Part shown: piece after piece, positions 56,674 to 64,000 of the stretch
How the letters are laid out: every line of letters starts with the position of its first letter
Numbering within the stretch: position 1 is the first letter of the stretch
Assembly: GCA_950022295.1 (NCBI GenBank)
Contig: OX465598.1
Location: forward strand, 173,866,001-173,930,000
Direction: 5' to 3'
DNA length: 64,000 nt
Source: Bromus sterilis
Lineage: Eukaryota > Streptophyta > Magnoliopsida > Poales > Poaceae
Made by a program: the position numbers and the translations under genes
Notes under the pieces: model-generated
Database searches by the model: none
What the model was told of the DNA's origin: nothing
Seen by the model: the letters and a program-made list of their open reading frames with translations, nothing else

Positions 56674-56689
56674 TTGAGTGGGGGCGAGT
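56674..56689 (+). other. Polypurine tract, Element 3
   Basis: TTGAGTGGGGGCGAGT directly before the 3' LTR; inverted repeat AATCTCG/CGAGATT at 56654-56670. Confidence 0.75.
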
Positions 56690-59600
56690 TGTCACAACCC
56701 CAAGTTAGGTAAGTGCTAGGGTTTTATTGTGCCTTTGCATCATGCCAAAATTTCAAAAGAAAATTCAAAAATGGGGAAAAGAAAAGCCCTGAGAAATTAA
56801 ATCAAATGGCCAGATAAAAATATTTTTCCAAAAATCAATTGAGTATTTGGAAAATTCCTATTAATGATGCTGATCATTTGAAAAATGGTTTGGGAGCAAA
56901 CCCATGCTCATAGATTTTTTAAAAATTCAAACAGAGGCTTGGAAATTAAATTTAAATGCTATTTGAATAGGATTCAAATAATTTGAATTCCAAAAGTCTT
57001 CAAATCTTGGGAGTGGATAGTACTATCTCACATATGTCCAAGATAAATATTTGAGGATTTTATAAAATGCCTAGGTAATTATTTTACCACAGCAAAACAA
57101 AAGTCAGAAGAATAAAACAGAAACAAATTAGAAAAAAAGGAAAGGGGGGTAAAGCAGCCCAACCGACCCAGGCCGCCCCAGCCCAGCAGCCTTCTCGTCT
57201 TGTCTTCTTCCTCCCCGCCGAGCCAAGCTGCTCGGTGGACGGCAGAGTGCGGCGACGACGCCACCGCGACGCCCTGACTCTTCTAGCCCTCCCCTCTGCC
57301 CCAAAACGCGCCACACAGCTGCTCTTTCTTCCCCGCACGCATTCCCCCTCTTCTGGATCATCTCCCCCCTCTCCCTTCGCCGTTTTGTTCGCCGCCCGAG
57401 CGCACGCCGGAGCACCGCCGTCGAGCCTGCGTGGCCGTCGTCCTCCTCGAGCTGCACCATGATGTCCAGGAGACTCATCGACGACGCCTTCGTCTTCACG
57501 TGCGAGTAATCGAGCCGGCGTGCTCTACAGACGCCGCGCCCTTCGTCGTCTTCACCGCCGGCCGCCGACGAGCTCGAGCTCAAATTCACCGCGGTCAAGC
57601 ACTCCGCAGCTCTGCCGTCTCCTCCATCCAACTCACGGTGAGCTGCTCGTCCGTTTGACCCTATTCCCACCTCCTGCTGAGCCCTCTCGCGCAGTTCCGG
57701 CGAGGTCCGAGCCCAGCTGCCGTCGCTCGTCGACGTAGTCGCGCCCCAGAGCCCCTGTTTGAACCCCCGTTGGCACCACGCAATGCGCGGCTTCGCGCTG
57801 AGCCCGGCAGTGCCCTCCAGAACCCTCCCCGTGCCCTTTTTCCCAAGTTCGGCGAACTCCCCGGCCAGTCTCCGGCGAACTCGCCATGAGAACCCTAACC
57901 CTTATCGTAACCCCACCACTAATCCTAACCCATGGGCCACTGACCAGTGGGGCTAGGCCCCCTAATCCCTCTGCTTGTTTAAATTAACCACGGGTTTAAC
58001 CCATCTGAGACTTACAGATGGGTCCCAGCAGTCAGCCCCCCCTGATGTCATAATGACATCATGCTGACACAGTAAAGCTTTTTAAATCTTTTTAATAATT
58101 CCAGAATTTACAGAAAAAGGCCAAAACTTCAATAAATCATAGAAAATTCATTTTAACTCCAAATTGGACAAATAATATGTCTAAAATTATCAGAAAAATA
58201 CAAGGATTCTGAATATGCAATTTGTTTTCATGTTTGACCATTTTAAAATGGGTGAACAGTAGCAAACATGCATATGGATCCTTTTCAAATTCAAATTTGG
58301 AGTGATTTTTGCAAATGATTTTGCAACACCCTTAATTCCAATGAATTCATCCACACATCAGAGACATTACTTCGACTATACCACATCACTTCATGATCAA
58401 CATTTTCAAATGAACTTTCATGCATTCAAATGCATTTGAATTTCATCGATAAAGCAAATGGAGTTTGAATTTGCATTTCAAATGCAATATACTCCTTTTA
58501 AATGGAATGCTCAACACATCAGCACCATGAACATCACCATTACAATCTTATTCATTTGATTGTGCATTGTACATTATGTTGATCCTATGATTGTCATGTT
58601 GCTGATAGAAGTGGAGCCGAAATCCGAGATCACCCCCTTCGTTGAAGACCCCGTGACTGAACCTCGTCAGCAAGGCAAGCAAACCCCCATTGATCATGTC
58701 GATAAAATCCCACTTCCCTCTCATGTCTCGCTTATGCATTGTTTAGGATGATCACCATGATAACGTTTCTATCGCATAGTTGAACCCATATCCTTTGCAT
58801 GACCTATCATCTTGTCACAGTAGTAAGCAAACCACAATCCTAGCAGATGTAGGAGTTGGTTGATATCATGTGGCCCCTGCAACTGTTACTGCTTATTGCA
58901 TGCTTAGTGATACAATGAGGTTGCTTATGATGTGAGTCGGGATGATGATAAACATGGTGTTGATGAAAGTGAAATGTGTTGGTGAATCTACCCTAATACA
59001 AGGTGAACGATGAGAGGCTATGTAGGAGTACACAGTGGGTTGTCTCGTTGAACATCGCCTTAAGTCCGAGTTCTTGTGTGGTGATCCAAGAAGAAGAGTA
59101 CAACCACACATTGGGCTCACTAACCCCTCTCATCCTAGTACCTCACCCCGTTCGAACCCCAAGAGTCGCAGTAGTTTGGAGTTCTGGTAGGGATGTGGCA
59201 CGGTTTGCGAAGTGGATGAACGGCTTTTCAAGACCGGCTTGGGACCCTGCACACATTGTTTGAGGCTGTACTGGAACCTCGGCCGGACTTCCATACGGAT
59301 CCCCCTCAGATAGGCGACTCTCTGGACTAGAACGGAGCTGTGGGCGAGGTGTTGTGGTGGCATCCTCGCTGTCACCTCTTGAACGGTGACATGCAAAAGG
59401 CGGTAACTGATGACACGTGTGTGTTGCGGTACACCCCTGCAGGGTTAAAAAACTATTCGAATAGCCGCGTCCGCGGTTAAGGACTGCTTGGAAAGCTTAG
59501 CTTGATTATTAGAGAACTTGAACTGGATACTTCTAAAACTCGCAAGATAAGCGTGAGTGCTATGGCGTGCTTCTCGTGGGGAGGTCGAGGAAGTAACCAT

Positions 59601-60608
59601 AGTGGTGTATTGGTTGGAGATGTATTGGACTCGTGTACGCTTCTTACCTCAAGTCTGGTACTCGTAGTTCAGGACTAGCCAAGTCAACGCTGGCACTTCT
59701 GCAAGTGAAACCCCACCTCCCTTTACCTTGATACATATGCATGAGTAGTATAGCTCCTATGTAAGTCTTGCTGAGTACGATTTTGTACTCACGTTTGCTT
59801 AATCTATGTTTTAGATGAACCCACCGACCCCGATGGTGGCTTCTATCCGAAGCTCGAAGAATGAAGACTCAGACCAAGACCAAGCTAGTGTAGTCCCAGT
59901 CAGACGACTGGTTCCCTCGTGGAGGGCTTGTTTTTAGATAAGGCTTCTCTAAGCCATTTGTTAAACTTGTCTGTACTCAGACCTACTTTGCTTCCTCTTG
60001 TTTGTTGTAATGTTGGATCACATGCTTGTGATCTCTGTGTGCACTCTGTAAGAGTTATTAATAAAGATGTATACTTTTTAGAGAATTGCAATGATACCTG
60101 CTGTTCATACAAGGCATGTGTGCTGCGTGTATGTTTATAACATGCATGTCTTAGTATGGGTTTTCGAGACCTTAGTTGAGATCTGGCTGGCGGTCTTTTA
60201 TACACTAAGTGGCCCTTAGATGTGCGCAGCTTGGGGCATCGCGATGCGATTGTTCGAGACTCTTTCTCGTGCACACTTTGATGTATGATCGAGCCCGCCC
60301 TAGACCCCGACTAAGTGATCGGGCTGGAGTAAGTCTATGTAAGGGTTATAATACAATCGATAGTATGGTTGAGGCGACTTGTCTATGAGTATGGGAGTTC
60401 ACCACCCATATCATTTAGACTTGTGTGCGGACGATGAGGACCCATTTCAGTTGATCATCCGGCCTGGATGGGATGCCCCTCACGTTCGATGCTTTCCGAG
60501 AACGTTCTGTGCTTGGCCTTGTCTGCTTAGACAAGTGGGTACGGTTCTCGGCTCTCCATATGATTGTGTTGTAGAGAGGCTTGCATACGCTAACCCCGGG
60601 TCCCGACT
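56690..60608 (+). repeat. 3' LTR of Element 3 (3919 bp)
   Basis: Near-identical to 43752-47674. GC-rich zone 57140-57900, TATA-like box 57061-57066, AATAAA 60060-60065. Terminal CA is mutated to CT. Confidence 0.92.
57520..59864 (+). CDS. Candidate spliced LTR micro-gene, Element 3 3' LTR (exons 57520-57637, 58609-58674, 59815-59864)
   Basis: Second copy of the Element 3 micro-gene. Exon 1 ends in phase 1 at CACG|GTGAGC (a closer donor match than the 5' copy), exon 2 ends at CAAG|GCAAGC, exon 3 is in frame to TGA 59862-59864. All three frames are open. Splicing is inferred. Confidence 0.43.
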
Positions 60609-60613
60609 TTGGT
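60609..60613. repeat. Target-site duplication TTGGT, right copy (Element 3)
   Basis: Counterpart of CTGGT at 43747-43751 with one C to T change. Confidence 0.8.
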
Positions 60614-61984
60614 TGTGAATCTGATGGTGTTGCTGGTTTAGCATTTGCTTCGAGGAAGATTTCAAGTTCATTCTTCACCAACCAAAGCAGCGAAGATGAA
60701 TCTCCAGCTTACTGCTTCATGGCCAAGGCTAAGGTATCCTCATCTAAGAATTCCTACGATTCTTCTGATGGATCTGCTTATGAAAGTAACTCTAGGATAA
60801 GCTATGCCAAACTTGCCAAAATTGCTTCTATCCAACAAGATGAGCTAGATTCTCTAAGTGAAACTATTCAAAAATCTGAGACTTTGTTGATCGATGAGAT
60901 TGAGAAGGGTCAAACTTTGACGAATGAGCATGCTGCTCTGAAGGAAAAGTGTGATGAACTTTCCTCTCGTCATGATCTTCTCTCAGTGGACTACGAGAAG
61001 CTAACCTATGAATTCCTTCAAGGGAAAATGGCTCTCGAGAAACTGAGAGAGGCTAATGAATAGTTGGAGAGTGTCAATCTCACGCTCATGGCTCAACAAG
61101 GCTCAGAAGCTAAAAATGAATCTACTTCACCTTGCTTAACCTGTTTGGAACGAAGTAAAATTGAGTCTATTTCTGAGAGATCGAAAGGAAAGCAACCCAT
61201 TGTTATTGATGATGCTAACCCCTCGAACGAGGAAACCATTACCGAGGAACTCCTCAGGTTGAAAATTTTATTTGAAACAGACATGTTCAAAAGTGTGCAG
61301 GGACACCAGTACCTATGTGATATCCTACGAAAGGCTCTTCTTCATAGGAATCCCCAAAACGAAGGAGTTGGCTTCGAAAGGAAAATCAATCCTGATGGAA
61401 CCTACTGGGAACCCGAGCAGTATCCTAAGACTGTATGGGTTCTTGCAAAAGAAAATCCCATTGATATTGCTAACCTTTCAGGTTTTAGTTGCAAAATTGA
61501 CAAAGCTATTGTTGATGAATCACTTGATTCTGACTACAAGCTTGTCAAAGATCAGGAAGGAAAGGTGTCAGCTGAATTCGTTGGTACTCCTCCGAAGAAT
61601 GGTTTCTATAAGCGATAGATTTGGGTTCGCAAATCTCTCGTAGAAAAACTGCCCCCAAACCATTATATGCAGGGAAAATCCTCGGTACCACCGAATCACT
61701 ACTATTCTCTCGAGGATAGAAATGAACCCTTGGTGCCAGCTTCAAATGTTCCCCAGAAGGAATACTATCGTATCGATAGAAATGTTTATCGTCATCGTAA
61801 CAATAACACCAAAGTTGCTGTTACCCATCAGTACTCTAACCCCTCGTCGAGGAATTATATTTATGGTGTGCTTGATGGTCCAGATAGACAATGCAATCAT
61901 GTTCGCTATAATATTGCTGCCCCATCTAGCTCTTCCATGCCTTCTAAGTCACCTGCTCGTTTGTGGGTGGTTAAGAAGAACTAA
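60614..61984 (+). pseudogene. Copia F gag, C-terminal part (two nonsense codons)
   Basis: Resumes the gag frame with CESDGVAGLAFASRK and continues through SPAYCFMAKAK. A predicted coiled coil follows (about 60800-61060: IQQDELDSLSETIQKSE, DEIEKGQTLTNEHAALKEK). TAG 61061-61063 probably replaces CAG, and TAG 61616-61618 probably replaces AAG or a similar codon. A basic, asparagine-rich end follows (RIDRNVYRHRNNN), stopping at TAA 61982-61984. Long coiled-coil gag extensions are typical of Sirevirus-like copia elements. Confidence 0.8.
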
Positions 61985-64000
61985 TTCTTCTGCAGGGCTA
62001 TGTCTCCGGTGGATCCGAATGGGTCATGGATAGTGGATGTACAAATCATATGACCGGAGACAAAGATTTGTTCACCGAAGACAAACTTACTGAATCTTCA
62101 CAGAGATACATTATCTTCGGTGATAACAACAAAGGAAAAGTAATTGGTTTGGGTAAGGTAGCTATATCAAAGTATAAGCATATTGATAAGGTTATGCTTG
62201 TTCAATCACTTGGATATAATCTAATTTCTATCTCCAAACTTTATGATATGGGTATGCTTGTACTGTTTTCTGCTTCTCGTTGTGTTGTCTTTTCACAGGA
62301 TGATTATTCCTTCGTGTTCGAAGGATATCGCAAAGGTGATCTTTATGTCGTCGATTTTTCTTCGGGACCTGCAGTGTCCACATGTTTAATGGCCAAAGCC
62401 ACTTCTGGTTGGTTATGGAACCGAAGACTTGGGCATGCAGGAATGAAAAACCTTCAAAATCTTATCTCGAAGAAGAACATCGTTGGAATTGATAATGTTA
62501 AATCCGATAAAGATCGTCTATGCAGTGACTGTGAAGCAGGAAAGATCGCCAAGAAACATCACTCAGCAAAAACAATAATGACTACTACTCGTCCTCTTGA
62601 ATTACTTCATATGGATTTATTCGATCCTCAAAATTATGCTAGTTTTGGAGGTAAGAAGTATGGTCTGGTTATTGTTGATGATTTCTCTCGATATACTTGG
62701 GTTTTCTTTCTAGATGACAAGAGGAAGGTTGTTGAAATCTTCAAAACCTTCGCAAAGAGAGCTCAGACTGAGTATGAATTATCTCTCAAGCATATCAGAA
62801 GTGACAATGCTACAGAATTCAAAAACACTCATATCGAAGATTTTCTTGATGAATATGGCTTTACTCATGAATGCTCGGCTACTTATACACCGCAACAAAA
62901 TGGTGTGGTCGAGAGAAAGAATCGTACACTTATTGAAATGGCCAGAACAATGCTTGCTGAATACAAGACTCCTATCAGGTTCTGGGCCGAAGCAATCAAC
63001 ACTGCATGTCATATCATCAACAAGGTTTATCTGCACAAGTTTCTGAAGAAAACTTCACATGAACTTATTACTGGTAAAAAGCCAAATGTTTCATATCTCA
63101 GGGTTTTTGGTGCTCCATGTTATATCAGAGATATGAATCACAGCTCCAAGTTTGCCCCAAAGGCTCACGAAGGTTTTCTCCTAGGTTATGGTTCAAATTC
63201 TCACACTTACAGAGTTTACAACTCTCATCTTGGCAAAGTTGTAGAAACTGTAAATGTTCGATTTGATGAAACTAACGGCTCTCAAATAGAGCAATTACCT
63301 CTTAACCTGGATGAACCACCTTTGGATGAAGTTATCAGGTACATGGCTATTGGAGATATTCGACCTGTCGAAGGAAATGCACGTCAAGAAAACAAGGATG
63401 ATGATGGTCCAATGTTCCCACACATAGCCCGGGGCGCTGGAGATCAACATCCTAAAGCAAATGACGTACAGGTCGAAGGAGAACGCGTAAACGAAGAAAA
63501 TGTCCAATCCGAAGGAGAAGCTGATCCCGAAGGACAACCGAATCCGCAAGATGATGAAGGAGTTTTACCTCGTGTTCGAAGAAGAGTGGACGTCGACTCA
63601 ATACTCGAAGAGATACATTTACCAGGACGTCCCACCACTCGTTCTCGTACTCGATTAGCTAACTTCTGTGGAAATTTCTCGTTTGTATCCATGCTAGAAC
63701 CATCGAAATTTGATGAAGCCATGAAGGACTCAGACTGGATGAATGCAATGCTCGAAGAACTTAATCAGTTCGAGAGAAATAAAGTTTGGTCCCTTGTTGA
63801 TAGACCTGATCCCAAGAAGCATAATATCATTGGTACGAAGTGGATTTTTCGCAACAAGCAAGATGAAGATGGCATTGTGGTAAGGAATAAAGCTCAACTG
63901 GTTGCTCAAGGCTACACCCAAATCGAAGGTATTGATTTCGGTGAGACTTATGCTCCAGTTGCTCGACTTGAATCCATTCGTGTCATGCTTGCTTTTGCAA
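61975..64000 (+). CDS. Copia F pol: protease, integrase, start of RT (3'-partial)
   Basis: Open in the -1 frame relative to gag from 61975 to the window end, with ATG 62026 inside the protease motif. In order: aspartic protease WVMDSGCTNHMTG; GAG-pre-integrase zinc region (LGHAG, CSDCEAGK); integrase core with HMDLFDP, IRSDNATEF and NGVVERKN (catalytic D, D, E; relatives usually have DNGTEF); an acidic, variable linker with RTRLAN; then the RT start with W..AM..EL, GTKWIFRNK and LVAQGYTQ. The catalytic YVDD lies beyond the edge. No stop in about 658 codons. The gag-pol frame change may be a 1-base indel or a frameshift site; I cannot tell which. Confidence 0.9.

Larger units (their letters stand above)
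48148..56712 (+). pseudogene. Gag-pol of Element 3 (nonsense codons, protease active-site change, solo LTR in RT)
   Basis: One frame throughout. The likely start is ATG 48148, followed at once by TGA; the next ATG is 48247. Gag capsid region to about 48890, CCHC knuckle CFRCGQPGHYSREC, protease LFDPRASHSF (relatives LFDPGASHSF: active-site Gly to Arg), TGA 49591-49593, RT N-terminus, TGA 50062-50064 (CGA in relatives), YLDDILIYS cut by a solo LTR (50243-54341 plus 5-bp duplication, 4104 bases in all, divisible by three). Then RT thumb, RNase H (YCDASRQGLG), TGA 55255-55257 (CGA), integrase HHCC and DDE core (MDFITG, NSDRGNLFTS, DQVERVNQ) and chromodomain, to TAA 56710-56712 about 20 bases inside the 3' LTR. 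From 55258 to the end the frame is open. Confidence 0.92.
43752..60608 (+). mobile_element. Element 3: gypsy chromovirus, + strand, inserted in copia F gag
   Basis: 5' LTR 43752-47674, primer site, leader, gag-pol 48148-56712 (broken by point mutations and a solo LTR), polypurine tract, 3' LTR 56690-60608. The two LTRs appear nearly identical over the parts I compared, so this is probably among the younger insertions. Last bases read GACT instead of GACA. Confidence 0.93.
41191..64000 (+). mobile_element. Element F: Ty1/copia retrotransposon, + strand, 3'-truncated by the window, containing Element 3
   Basis: 5' LTR 41191-42455, primer site, gag, then the Element 3 insertion, then the rest of gag and pol in copia order (protease, integrase, RT). 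The long gag with a coiled-coil extension suggests a Sirevirus (Maximus/SIRE-like); this is inference. The left target site would be TTACC (41186-41190). Confidence 0.9.

Noticed and set aside
61960..62000. Programmed -1 frameshift between copia F gag and pol
   Set aside because: Only a short AAGAAGAA run and no clear slippery heptamer with a downstream structure; a simple 1-base indel explains it, as does the similar shift near 43685.

Overview
The window looks like intergenic DNA of a large-genome grass, most likely a Triticeae cereal. I find no host gene. Essentially all 64 kb can be assigned to LTR retrotransposons nested in one another. Most are Ty3/gypsy elements with a C-terminal chromodomain, tRNA-iMet primer sites and very long (about 4 kb) LTRs, which fits the Tekay/Del chromovirus lineage (inference). 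One is a Ty1/copia element, probably Sirevirus-like. The organism call rests on this nesting density and LTR type, not on a database match.

Nesting, oldest to youngest. Element E (gypsy, +) has pol remains at 28848-30456 and a 3' LTR at 30457-31571 and 40243-41190 that should resume past the right edge. E received three insertions: a D-family LTR (D', right end at 28847), a complete D element (31572-40237, TSD CTTTC), and copia element F (41191 to beyond 64000). D' appears to be interrupted by gypsy element C (+), seen as its chromodomain end (1-299) and its 3' LTR (336-1242 plus 25446-28611). C's LTR received Element 1 (-, 1243-25440, TSD CTGGC). Element 1's 5' LTR received Element 2 (-, 10064-23543), after which about 1.7 kb was deleted at its right border. 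Copia F received Element 3 (+, 43752-60608, TSD CTGGT/TTGGT), and the pol of Element 3 received a solo LTR (50243-54341, TSD CTCGA).

Coding content. Element 2 has an intact 259-codon accessory ORF upstream of a single-frame gag-pol carrying five nonsense codons. Element 1 lost gag, protease and the RT N-terminus, and its accessory ORF is now fused in frame to RT-RNase H. Element 3 keeps a nearly complete gag-pol with point nonsense mutations and the solo LTR insertion. D has two 4.03 kb LTRs around only 0.6 kb with no recognisable gag or pol. Copia F has an open pol frame of at least 658 codons that runs off the window.

Most notable observation. The long LTRs of several distinct families carry what looks like the same hidden three-exon micro-gene. 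A GC-rich first exon ends in phase 1 at a GTGAGC-type donor. A short acidic second exon ends at a GC-type donor (AG|GCAAGC). A last exon joins in frame and stops after 16-25 residues. Phase and splice signals agree across families whose nucleotide sequences have diverged. Other shared signals are a PBS-proximal motif, a TATA box downstream of the PBS, and an inverted repeat next to the polypurine tract that survives in the coding-less D element.
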